The notes below the pieces were generated by a model. That model saw nothing but the letters and a program-made list of their open reading frames with translations, was not told where the DNA came from and did no database searches. This document shows positions 53,101 through 61,985 of a DNA stretch of 64,000 bases, one piece after another (position 1 is the stretch's first letter; every line of letters begins with the position of its first letter). The stretch spans positions 687,001-751,000 of the forward strand of contig NZ_CP088273.1 in the NCBI RefSeq assembly GCF_020731415.2. Direction: 5' to 3'. The stretch comes from Phyllobacterium sp. T1293. Its GTDB lineage: Bacteria; Pseudomonadota; Alphaproteobacteria; Rhizobiales; Rhizobiaceae. A program made the translations under genes and the position numbers.

Positions 53101-55265
53101 AGGCTCTTGGCGTGATGGTCAAGAGTCTGGGCAATCTTGGCATGTGTGTCGACAAAGGCGGCGCGCATACCGGATGTGCGGTCATCGATGATCTTGGCAT
53201 GGGCGTCGAGCGTCTGGCCGATGCGGGCATCGCTGGCCAGGATCGCTGCTTCAACACCTGCACTGCGGGCATCAATGCTGCGGGCATGATCGTCGAGCGT
53301 CTGGCGGATCTTTTCGTCCGTATCGGAGAATGCGGCATGCATGCCTGATGTGCGGTCTTCGATCGCCTTGGCATGGGAATCAAGCGTTGCACCGATGCGG
53401 GCATCATTATCGGCAAGGGCAGAGCGCAGGCCAGCCGCACGGTCATCGATTGATGCCGTATGACCGTCAATGATCTGGCCAATGGCAGCCGTGCTGGTTT
53501 CGAGAACCGAACGCAGGCTCGATGTATGGTCGCCAAGCTGTCCGGCCTGATCACGGATGATCGAGGCGGCACGTTCTGTTTCACCCGACAGGGTGGCGGC
53601 GAGGGCATCGCGGCTTTCGGCCAGTTTGTCAGCAAAGGTCGAAGCATTGGCTGACAAGAGGCTTCCAACCGATTCGGACAGGCTCGACAGATCGTTGCCG
53701 ATCTTCGCCTTCGTCTCATCAACAATACCATCAATCGAGGCGCGGCCATCGGTGAAGGTCTTGGCGATGTCGCGGGTCCGCTCGATCAGCTGCTCGTTGA
53801 TCTGGCGTGCGCGGGCTTCGAGAGCCGAATTCAGGCGCTCGGTGCTGGCATCCAGCGACTGGGCGCGGGTTTCGAACTCTGCCAGCAGAGAACGGCCACG
53901 GTCGTTGATCGTGGTGTCCAATCCGGCAAGGCGGGTATCAAATTCACCGACCAGCGTCTGGGTGGCGTTGCCCAGCAGCGAGAGCATGCTGTTGGTGCGG
54001 CCGTCCAGCGTATCGGCCAGCTTCATCGTGACCGAATCGGTCTGTTCGGAGAGAGCCGCAATGCGCATTTCCAGAAGATTTGCAAAGGCTTCGCCCGAAG
54101 TTGTAATCTTGGCCGAGATGTCGTCGGAGCGTGAACCGATGGACTCAGCAATCGTGTGACCACTCTGGGTCAGACGGTCAATGAGCGAGTCACCCGACTG
54201 GCTGATCGACATGGTGAGATTGGTCGAAGCGTTGAGCAGATTGTCGCGCAGCGAATCGCCTGCGAGCGACAATTCGTCCTTCAATTGCTCATGCGCGCTC
54301 GAAATCGAGGCACGAACCCGTTCGGCATGACCGATAACCGATTCGCGTTCACCACCGAGGCGGTCAACGAGGGTACGGATGCGGTGTTCATTGTCCGTAT
54401 AGACGCGCTCAAGCTGGTTTACTTCGGTCTGTACAAGCGTTTCCAGTTCGACGGCGCGGGCGAGGGTGCGTTCAACACCTTCGCTCATGGCGGCGACTTC
54501 ACGGCGAACGGCCTGACCCAGCGAGGCCACGCGGTCGGAAGAGAGCATTTCCGGCTCGGACAGACGCATCGCGGCTTCCGCCATGGAGCGTGCAGCGTAT
54601 TGCATTTCCTGTGCGCGGCGGACCATCAGGGCAAAGGCCCAGAACAGCATGATCGGAACGATAATCGCGACCGCAAGCGCAATGGCGTGGGGCGCGGCAG
54701 CAAAATCGGCGAAGGAGCGAATCGACCATAGGGACGAGCCGTAAATGGCCTGACCGAGTGCGATAACCCCGGCAGCCCATAAAATGCTGACGATAGCCGT
54801 AACGAGACCATAGGAGCGCGGCGCCTGAAGCGAACCTGTCGCGCGGATGGCTGATTGGGTGTTTTGCAGCAAATCATCATTTGCCGGCTTGAAAGTCTGC
54901 GGCGGCACGGCCGGTGCCTTTGGCGGCGCGGGCGGGGCGGCGGGAATCGGGTTGGCAGCCATGATCTGCGGCTTGGGCGCAGGCAGCGGAATCGTGTTCT
55001 GCGCGGCAAGGGTTTCCTTGATTTCCACAGGTTTCACAGGTTCAGGCACCACCGGCGGCGTGTGTTTTTCCGCTGCCAGTTCCTGCGCTGCCTGGGATAT
55101 CTGCGCTTCCAGATCGTTAAAAGAGATCAGATCGTCGTCGATCGGCGAAAGATCCATATCCATGCCGAGTGTCGACTCATCGAAATCAATTTCTAGAGCC
55201 TTTTCAAGAGCTTCGCCAAGTTCATCTTCGGCTTTCGCTACTTTGTTCTTCGGGGCTGTGGCCAT
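50124..55265 (-). CDS. Giant membrane-anchored coiled-coil protein, GPR/RgsE-like (growth pole ring)
   Basis: The protein has 1,713 residues. Its N-terminus is acidic and proline-rich (about 1-150), two membrane helices follow (about 153-175 and 192-214), and a mostly helical, apolipoprotein-like region runs to about 1,550. Next come an Ala/Pro linker and a conserved C-terminal domain (SVDITRAIDHEASVELWQRY...). Residues 595-1087 are seventeen 29-residue tandem repeats (IGxTLxSHxxxIDERxAxI). It resembles the Agrobacterium growth pole ring protein and Sinorhizobium RgsE, which localise to growing poles. Older annotation calls such proteins kinesin-like. Start: GAGG six bases before ATG 55265. 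Confidence 0.8.
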   Translation of the reverse strand: MATAPKNKVAKAEDELGEALEKALEIDFDESTLGMDMDLSPIDDDLISFNDLEAQISQAAQELAAEKHTPPVVPEPVKPVEIKETLAAQNTIPLPAPKPQIMAANPIPAAPPAPPKAPAVPPQTFKPANDDLLQNTQSAIRATGSLQAPRSYGLVTAIVSILWAAGVIALGQAIYGSSLWSIRSFADFAAAPHAIALAVAIIVPIMLFWAFALMVRRAQEMQYAARSMAEAAMRLSEPEMLSSDRVASLGQAVRREVAAMSEGVERTLARAVELETLVQTEVNQLERVYTDNEHRIRTLVDRLGGERESVIGHAERVRASISSAHEQLKDELSLAGDSLRDNLLNASTNLTMSISQSGDSLIDRLTQSGHTIAESIGSRSDDISAKITTSGEAFANLLEMRIAALSEQTDSVTMKLADTLDGRTNSMLSLLGNATQTLVGEFDTRLAGLDTTINDRGRSLLAEFETRAQSLDASTERLNSALEARARQINEQLIERTRDIAKTFTDGRASIDGIVDETKAKIGNDLSSLSESVGSLLSANASTFADKLAESRDALAATLSGETERAASIIRDQAGQLGDHTSSLRSVLETSTAAIGQIIDGHTASIDDRAAGLRSALADNDARIGATLDSHAKAIEDRTSGMHAAFSDTDEKIRQTLDDHARSIDARSAGVEAAILASDARIGQTLDAHAKIIDDRTSGMRAAFVDTHAKIAQTLDHHAKSLDERNQDIQLALAGSDAKLDETLAAHTQAIDARNAEIQSTLLNSGARIDGTLNGFIESVDGRTSRIESALTGSDERISNVLASHASAIEDRTAGIEQALANSDTRIGNTLSSHASALDERTAAIQAALENTHAQIGQTLAGHASVIDERTAGIRSVLDASNAQIGSVLTSHVTAIDERAAALRATLNDSSAQIGDTLASHVGAIDERAAAVTAALANSNAKIGNTLASHVNTLDERAAAIQATIADSNTGISDTLAAHINTIDERAAAIAATLADTDTRIGDTLNSHASVLDDRISNIRAAMEQGNAIISQTLDGQAGAITDRTVALQAVLQDSADVLAKAFENHGGTIDERTTTMQSALAMGVDNVRKSLEQSASVVARTLREKITEAASTLTGEAQKAGEALDGHGEAFSLRMNESLAETEKRLGHRATEAAANLEALEARFTAATDSTASKLAESTRELNEVLSARSQEIISILDNTAQPLVESLADNGRTLASQLVEATTAATERLRVENAALINAIASRTAETITAVQQAKAGLTDDVSNLIDRLSSSNAKLGELIDMATKNLGDIDGRLLDTTTTFAENATRAAESFESSTRLIDGNIGKLSQLSNVTLVDIASIAKRFDEHGKMLGAASELINSSQSNLASTFDERQSALQNLAAGLVEKSESVEKTMRSFESLVSSAFDRAEGRATQTTEQIRNSISEVVEQASQKFANATDEIRRSSAAIRAELEETRSELQRGVMDMPEEAKQSTAQMRKAVSEQINALKELSEIVQKSGRLTDVGEARAARAPAPARVAAAAAPAPQPRSEPVAAPRAAAPAQAAPAPAMRGSLDARGNAEQPKQGNGWVSDLLRRASSDEAPAEPKAKAPEARSPGQVVESLNSLSVDITRAIDHEASVELWQRYRAGERNVFTRRLYTLKGQQTFDEIKRKYQADAEFRRAVDRYMDDFERLLEDVARNDRDNVVTQNYLTSDTGKVYTMLAHASNRLR
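52005..53483 (-). repeat. Seventeen 87-bp (29-residue) tandem repeats
   Basis: The coding sequence repeats every 87 bp without a single length change over 17 units, with conserved IG.TL.SH...IDER.A.I..AL..S.A. positions. Units at the membrane-distal side (about 52180-52880) are the most alike. The period keeps frame, so unit number may vary between strains. Confidence 0.88.
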
Positions 55266-55566
55266 GTTTACCTCGCAATATTGGGCAGCGACCACATGTG
55301 GAGTCGACTGCGCCATACTCTTTACGCCTTAAGTGTATCGTACTGGCACATGGATTGGAAAGAAACAATGGATTCGGGAAATGCTTAAAAGTTTAAACAC
55401 AAGGTTAATTTTTGAGGCCTGATCCAAATTTTGCCCGAATGCCTGAATTAACCGTTCGTTCACCACATCAGGCCAATTCGGGGGGTAGCCGCCATGCTTT
55501 AACCCAGAATATCAGGCAAGTGATTAAACTTGTGCATTCATTTGAGTCTGTGTTCAGGAGAGTATA
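55266..55566. promoter_or_regulatory. Divergent spacer with six TTAA boxes (candidate CtrA-type region)
   Basis: This 301-bp spacer separates the giant coiled-coil gene from the Hpt gene. It holds TTAA at 55385, 55393, 55405, 55448, 55499 and 55524. CtrA sites in alphaproteobacteria are TTAA-N7-TTAA; no pair here has exactly seven bases between (8 is the closest, at 55393/55405). No other structure is evident. Confidence 0.3.
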
Positions 55567-55941
55567 ATGGCACTGCCACAACAAGCGTCAATGGCATTTG
55601 CGTTGCCGGGCGGCGAAACGTCCAAACCATCACGCAAACGACCTATCGATCTCGTACACCTTACCCGCGAAACATTTGGCAACAGGGCGCTTGAGACCGA
55701 AATCCTCAGCCTGTTTTCCCGGCAGATTTGCACGATCGTTGATCGGCTTGGTCAGGCAAATGTGGATGAACGCGTTCGTCTTGCCAAATCGCTCAAGGGT
55801 TCTGCACGTGCCGTCGGAGCCTTCCGCGTCGCCGATATTGCCGAATCAATCGAACAATCTCCCGGCAATGCAAAGCTGGTGAACGAATTGCGTCCTGAAA
55901 TTATCGATGTTCGGGACTATATCGCAGCGATCACGCGCTAG
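55567..55941 (+). CDS. Hpt-domain-like protein lacking the phospho-histidine
   Basis: This 124-residue protein has the four-helix Hpt layout with LAKSLKGSARAVGAFRVA. In active Hpt domains the residue before the small polar residue and LKGSA is histidine (H-T/S-L-K-G); here the codon is AAA (lysine), so phosphotransfer looks impossible. It may be a decoy or have lost function. It lies upstream of, and divergent to, the GPR-like gene. AGGAGAG precedes the ATG. Confidence 0.75.
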   Translation: MALPQQASMAFALPGGETSKPSRKRPIDLVHLTRETFGNRALETEILSLFSRQICTIVDRLGQANVDERVRLAKSLKGSARAVGAFRVADIAESIEQSPGNAKLVNELRPEIIDVRDYIAAITR

Positions 55942-56064
55942 TTAGCAGCGATCAAGCGCGAGCAGCCTGACCCCAGCAAGGTCTGGGCTGCGTCAGGGAG
56001 TGCAATTGACTTCCCTGTCCAAATCCCTATCTCAGCGGTAACTTTTCTGCTTGGGGCTTTTTTC

Positions 56065-56385
56065 ATGGCAAAGATCACGTTTGTCACTTTCGACGGTGTC
56101 CGCTTTGATACGGACGCCGAAAACGGTTCGACAGTGATGGAAAGTGCCATCCGCAATGCGGTTCCGGGCATCGACGCCGAGTGCGGCGGTGCCTGCGCAT
56201 GCGCTACATGCCACGTGTATGTTGATGATGCATGGAAAGACGTGACCGGCGAGCCGGAAGCCATGGAAGAAGATATGCTCGACTTTGCCTATGATGTACG
56301 TCCCAGCTCGCGCCTGTCCTGCCAGATCCGCGTTTCCGATGAACTTGATGGTCTCGTCGTCCACGTTCCGGAACGCCAGGCCTAA
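56065..56385 (+). CDS. 2Fe-2S ferredoxin (adrenodoxin type)
   Basis: This 106-residue adrenodoxin/ISC-type ferredoxin has the cluster ligands [11 protein letters not shown] (C-x5-C-x2-C) followed by the fourth Cys in SRLSCQIRV near residue 93. It transfers electrons to P450 enzymes, Fe-S assembly or oxygenases. A ferredoxin reductase gene follows 100 bp later, which probably makes a reductase-ferredoxin pair. Confidence 0.93.
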   Translation: MAKITFVTFDGVRFDTDAENGSTVMESAIRNAVPGIDAECGGACACATCHVYVDDAWKDVTGEPEAMEEDMLDFAYDVRPSSRLSCQIRVSDELDGLVVHVPERQA

Positions 56386-56419
56386 TATTTAGGCTGATAT
56401 TTTCTCATCGACCGATTAG

Positions 56420-58117
<1,698 letters not shown>

Positions 58118-58143
58118 GCGTTCTCCGGGTGGTAACGATGGTG

Positions 58144-58758
58144 TCACTTCTTTTGCATTTGCCGTTGTATCCGGAAGACCAGAAGCCGTTCGAAACGGCG
58201 TTCAAAATTCTTGCCTTCCACCCGGTCGAACTGAATCTGCGCTGCGTCCTGCTGCAGCATCAGCTTGGTCATCAGGGCTGCAGCGTCCGTTTTCATCTCA
58301 TCACAATTGCTGCGCCAGGGCAGGGCTTTGAGCGCCCGCTCCATATCAAATGCCGCCGTGCGGGCGATAATGATATGGCTCTCCTCGTGGCGTTTGATAT
58401 CGGCTGAAAGCGTGTCCCAGATCAGCGCAAGGTCGGGCTTGGCCGATGCACGCTGCTTCCAGCGTGGCAGATGCACGCGGGCATGGATGGTGATATCAGC
58501 CTCCACAACCCGGCAGCTTTTGGCGTCGGAACCATATTTGACCTTTGTATTGAAACGCATCTGTGTCGCGCCGGGGTGGCGCTGTCCTGTTTTGTGTATT
58601 TGCGGGCCGCGACGGCTGAGTTCACGGTCGAGATCAGCAGCCGTTTTGCCCGACAGGGTAAAATACTCGTATTTGCGCAGGACCACCGCTGCACTGGCAC
58701 TTTGCACTGCAAACAGACATGCGCATGCGAAAGCCGCCATTCTCAAGATAGTCTTCAT
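58144..58758 (-). CDS. DUF922 domain-containing Zn-dependent protease
   Basis: This 204-residue exported protein has a signal peptide (MKTILRMAAFACACLFAVQS) and the DUF922 metal motif SADIKRHEESHIIIARTAAF (HExxH-like HEESH). LSGKTAADLDRELSRRGPQI is the family's N-terminal part. Members are predicted periplasmic zinc proteases of unknown substrate. The true start is 58758; the frame opens much further upstream into the antisense of folP, which is meaningless. Confidence 0.87.
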   Translation of the reverse strand: MKTILRMAAFACACLFAVQSASAAVVLRKYEYFTLSGKTAADLDRELSRRGPQIHKTGQRHPGATQMRFNTKVKYGSDAKSCRVVEADITIHARVHLPRWKQRASAKPDLALIWDTLSADIKRHEESHIIIARTAAFDMERALKALPWRSNCDEMKTDAAALMTKLMLQQDAAQIQFDRVEGKNFERRFERLLVFRIQRQMQKK

Positions 58759-58896
58759 GGGGGATCGGTCCTTCGTTTCTGACAAGCCTGCCTGATCAAG
58801 CTTACAACACTCTAGGACCAAAAACGTTGCGGATGAATTGACGCGGCGATTGTTCTGTTCAAAAACAGTTTCAGCATTCATCAAAGGAGCATCCCT

Positions 58897-59733
58897 ATGC
58901 AAAGAGAGTGGCGTCTGGCGCATGGACGATCCCTGACCCTCGGGCCAGTGTCCGTCATTATGGGTGTTCTTAACGTTACACCGGATTCCTTTTCCGATGG
59001 CGGCGTGCATCTTGCGCTCGACAAGGCAATTGAGGGCGCACGGGCGATGATTGCCGAGGGTGCTGCGATCATCGATGTCGGTGGTGAGTCGACCCGTCCC
59101 GGTGCCACCCGGGTTGATCCCAAAACGGAACAGTCGCGGGTGCTTCCCGTCATCGAGGCACTGGCAAAAGAAACCGATGTCCTGATTTCCGTCGATACCT
59201 ACCGAGAAGAAACCGCACGGCTGGCCGTTGCTGCCGGTGCGCATATCGTCAACGATGTGTGGGGCGTGCAGCGCGAACCGGCGATTGCGGATCTCGCCGC
59301 CAAGACGGGCGCCGGACTTGTCATCATGCACACGGGCCGCGAAAGGGAACGTGACCCTGACGTGATCGTGGATCAGTTCGCATTTCTCAACCGGTCACTG
59401 GAGATCGCCAAGCTTGCGGGTGTGGCGCATGACCAGATCGTACTCGATCCGGGGTTTGGTTTTGCCAAGGAAACCGAAGAGAATCTGGCGCTGATCCGGC
59501 GATTCGGTGAACTCAAGGCTTTCGGTTATCCGTTTCTGGCTGGCACATCGCGCAAGCGTTTTCTTGGTGCAGTTACCGGACGGGACGCGGATGAGCGGGA
59601 TGCGGCAACCGCCGCCACCTCAGCTATTCTGCGACTGGCAGGAGCGGATGTTTTCCGGGTGCATGACGTCAAGACGAACCGGGATGCGCTTGTCATGACT
59701 GACGCAATCCTCCAGCAGCGGAGCGCTGATTAA
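58897..59733 (+). CDS. folP: Dihydropteroate synthase
   Basis: This 278-residue TIM-barrel enzyme makes dihydropteroate from pABA and pterin diphosphate and is the target of sulfonamides. Signatures are IMGVLNVTPDSFSDGGVHLA, IIDVGGESTRPGATRVDPKT, VLDPGFGFAKETEENLALI and FLAGTSRKRFLGAVTGRDAD. AAAGGAG is eight bases before the ATG. Its stop overlaps the folK start by one base (TAATG). folB, usually between them in related genomes, is absent. Confidence 0.96.
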   Translation: MQREWRLAHGRSLTLGPVSVIMGVLNVTPDSFSDGGVHLALDKAIEGARAMIAEGAAIIDVGGESTRPGATRVDPKTEQSRVLPVIEALAKETDVLISVDTYREETARLAVAAGAHIVNDVWGVQREPAIADLAAKTGAGLVIMHTGRERERDPDVIVDQFAFLNRSLEIAKLAGVAHDQIVLDPGFGFAKETEENLALIRRFGELKAFGYPFLAGTSRKRFLGAVTGRDADERDAATAATSAILRLAGADVFRVHDVKTNRDALVMTDAILQQRSAD

Positions 59734-60257
59734 TGACCATCAGATACAGAACGTGGCTTGGCCTTGGCGGCAATATCGGCGAACCCATACAGGCGATGGC
59801 GGAGGCCTTGCAGGCGCTGCATGCGCGCGATGACACGCGTGTCGCCGCTGTTTCGCCTGTCTATCGCACCCCGCCATGGGGCAAAACTGATCAGGCGTGG
59901 TTTCACAATGCCTGCGCGCAGGTGGAAACATCCATGCTGCCGGAGGATTTGCTGGCTGTCTGCCTCGATATTGAGCGCCACATGAAACGTGAACGGATTG
60001 AGCGCTGGGGACCGCGCATCATCGATATTGATGTGCTCGTTTATGAAAACTGGAAACCCGTGGAAAGCCCGAAGCTCACGCTCCCCCATCCGCGCATGAC
60101 CGAACGGGCCTTTGTGCTGGTACCGCTCAGCGATATTGCACCTGATCTTGTGGTCAATGGGAAACGCATCGCCGAGTGGGCAGCATTATGTGATCGTTCC
60201 GGCATAGAAAAAGCCCGCGAAGACGCGGGCTGGTGGCTTGAAAGCAGGGCTGAATAG
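59733..60257 (+). CDS. folK: 2-amino-4-hydroxy-6-hydroxymethyldihydropteridine diphosphokinase
   Basis: This 174-residue protein has the HPPK signatures WLGLGGNIGEPIQAMAEALQ, VYRTPPWGKTDQAWFHNACA and ERWGPRIIDIDVLVYENWKP (metal aspartates DID). It transfers pyrophosphate from ATP to hydroxymethyldihydropterin just before the FolP step. It is translationally coupled to folP. Its 3' end contains the terminator of the opposing gene. Confidence 0.96.
   Translation: MTIRYRTWLGLGGNIGEPIQAMAEALQALHARDDTRVAAVSPVYRTPPWGKTDQAWFHNACAQVETSMLPEDLLAVCLDIERHMKRERIERWGPRIIDIDVLVYENWKPVESPKLTLPHPRMTERAFVLVPLSDIAPDLVVNGKRIAEWAALCDRSGIEKAREDAGWWLESRAE
60208..60231 (-). terminator. Rho-independent terminator of the 60258-60794 gene, embedded in folK coding sequence
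   Basis: On the minus strand AGCCCGCG and CGCGGGCT form a perfect 8-bp stem with loop TCTT, followed by TTTTTC, 27 bp after the stop of the hypothetical gene. It lies wholly inside the folK reading frame. Confidence 0.85.
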
Positions 60258-60794
60258 TCAGTTCTTGACGATACTGCCGACGGCGGTGTTGTCGACGCGC
60301 TTCAGGGTCATGCCAACGACCGGGATCAGCGTGTCTTCAAGCCGCACCGAAATGGTGACATTCAGCTGATTATCACCGGTAAATTTGGCCAGCATGGCGC
60401 CGGTCAATTGCTTGCGGGTGATGTTCAGCACCACGCGATCACCGGAAACACTGCCGCCGGTAATATCAAGACCTTTGCCAGCTGCACCATCGAGGAACGC
60501 GCCCTTATAGGTACCGCCGGTGCGGGCAATGGTTGCTTTCATCGGCTGGTTGAAAATACCGACGCGGCAATTGCCATCAAGTGTCATCCCAGCGGTTTCA
60601 CCGGGCGTTGAACCATCGAGCGTACAGGTAAATTTCGTACCCTTGTACTTGCCCGCGACGATCTCGCCGGGGCCGACCCATTGGCCTTCCACGGTCTGGA
60701 AGAATTCTGTGTCTTTATCCTTGGCTTGTGCTGAAAACGCGAAGAGCGCGCAGGCGAACAAAGACAGGGTAGCGGCAGCTGCGCGTGTTTTCAT
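60258..60794 (-). CDS. Hypothetical secreted protein
   Basis: This 178-residue protein has a clear signal peptide (AAAATLSLFACALFAFSAQA) and a beta-rich mature part: EGQWVGPGEIVAGKYKGTKF, then FTCTLDGSTPGETAGMTLDG. Two cysteines lie in the mature part (about residues 61 and 80). I do not recognise a characterised family; Hyphomicrobiales commonly encode similar uncharacterised proteins. It ends one base from folK. The ribosome site is weak. Confidence 0.75.
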   Translation of the reverse strand: MKTRAAAATLSLFACALFAFSAQAKDKDTEFFQTVEGQWVGPGEIVAGKYKGTKFTCTLDGSTPGETAGMTLDGNCRVGIFNQPMKATIARTGGTYKGAFLDGAAGKGLDITGGSVSGDRVVLNITRKQLTGAMLAKFTGDNQLNVTISVRLEDTLIPVVGMTLKRVDNTAVGSIVKN

Positions 60795-60902
60795 TGGGGA
60801 TATACTCAACACAAATCATTGAAATGACGATGACCGATCATCGGTTGGAATGGTTAACGGATGGTTGCCATTCCTGCCGAAATTGCAACCCCGTCCACAG
60901 GA

Positions 60903-61985
60903 TTATTCTTTTTTTGCACCGCCAATGCGGGCGAGGTCCCCGATAAAATCGCCAATTCCCGGACGCTTTTCCGCATTGAACGGGAAAGGCCGGACCAGAT
61001 CCATCGCTGAAATGCCGATGCGTGCAGTCATCAGGCCGTTGATGACACCTTCACCCAGACGCGCCGACAGTTTTGCGGCAAGGCCATGGCCAACAAGCTG
61101 CTGGATGATGCTGTCGCCCATGGCAACAGTGCCGGTAACAGCAAGATGGGCGATCACATTGCGCGTCAGCTTGAGGAAACCCAGCGTTCCCGGGCGTCCA
61201 CCGTAAAGTTCTGACAGGCGGCGGATCAGGCGCGCGGATTCGAACACGACATAGCCGATATCAACCAGAGCGCGCGGACTGACGGCTGTCACAACTGAAA
61301 CGCGTTTCGATGCGGCAAGGATCATTTCGCGCGCCTGCCGATCAAGCGGGCGCAGCAGCTCGGTTTCCGTCAGGCGGATGAGATCGCGCCCGTCGATCAC
61401 ATCATCGCGCACATCATGCAGCAGGGCGCGGCCCTTCGCTGTGGCGGGCATGGTTTCGGCGATTGTCACGAGCCGGGCGACGGCGGCCTTGGCCTGTCTT
61501 GCATCATTGTCGGCAGCTGCTTTTGCCGCTTCATCGCGTAACGACTGCACGGATGCCAGACGGCGCAGGGCAAGGCCCTCCCGGATAATGATAGCCAGAA
61601 GCGAGAGCGCGGCGACAATACCAACGGCCAGCGCTACCCAGCCAAGCCATGGTGCGCGCTCGAACAATGTGCGGATGAGATTGTCAGCCCAAAGGCCAAC
61701 AGCAAGGGAGACGAGGACACCCAGCGCGCCCGTCAGCACGGACGCAAAGGAGAGGCGTTTTTTGCGTGGCAAAGCCGGTGGTGGGGTCAAGGCGTCGAGT
61801 TCGCCCGCCGCCTCAGCGTCGAGATCGAACACATCAACTGGCGCTGGCGTGATGACGGCGATATCCTTGATGGCGGTCGGCCTGCGGGCCTCGGGCTTTG
61901 GTGCCGTCTCGGTCTTTGCGCGCTGGTTTGCAACAGGCGGATCAATGCGGAAGGCGGCGGGTTTGCGTGGGTTGCTGTCGGTCAT
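60903..61985 (-). CDS. TIGR01620 family protein (YcjF, DUF697-type)
   Basis: This 360-residue membrane protein has two adjacent membrane helices near residues 85-135 (SVLTGALGVLVSLAVGLWAD and WLGWVALAVGIVAALSLLAI) and a C-terminal DUF697-like domain (AVSPRALVDIGYVVFESARL and NVIAHLAVTGTVAMGD). It is the YcjF partner of the YcjX ATPase, encoded together across proteobacteria and linked to stress responses. Its start overlaps the YcjX stop by 4 bp. Confidence 0.9.
   Translation of the reverse strand: MTDSNPRKPAAFRIDPPVANQRAKTETAPKPEARRPTAIKDIAVITPAPVDVFDLDAEAAGELDALTPPPALPRKKRLSFASVLTGALGVLVSLAVGLWADNLIRTLFERAPWLGWVALAVGIVAALSLLAIIIREGLALRRLASVQSLRDEAAKAAADNDARQAKAAVARLVTIAETMPATAKGRALLHDVRDDVIDGRDLIRLTETELLRPLDRQAREMILAASKRVSVVTAVSPRALVDIGYVVFESARLIRRLSELYGGRPGTLGFLKLTRNVIAHLAVTGTVAMGDSIIQQLVGHGLAAKLSARLGEGVINGLMTARIGISAMDLVRPFPFNAEKRPGIGDFIGDLARIGGAKKE

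Noticed and set aside
51819..53348. A 509-codon open frame antisense to the repeats of the giant coiled-coil gene
   Set aside because: The 87-bp period is a multiple of three, so one stop-free unit on the opposite strand keeps the frame open through all units. It has no family similarity or ribosome site.
52005..53483. A CRISPR array (regular repeats)
   Set aside because: The 87-bp units are contiguous coding repeats without spacers, and no cas genes are present. The 130-bp elements are also dispersed rather than regularly spaced.
58759..59331. A long N-terminal extension of the DUF922 protease
   Set aside because: It would read antisense through the folP coding region, and the signal peptide starts at 58758.
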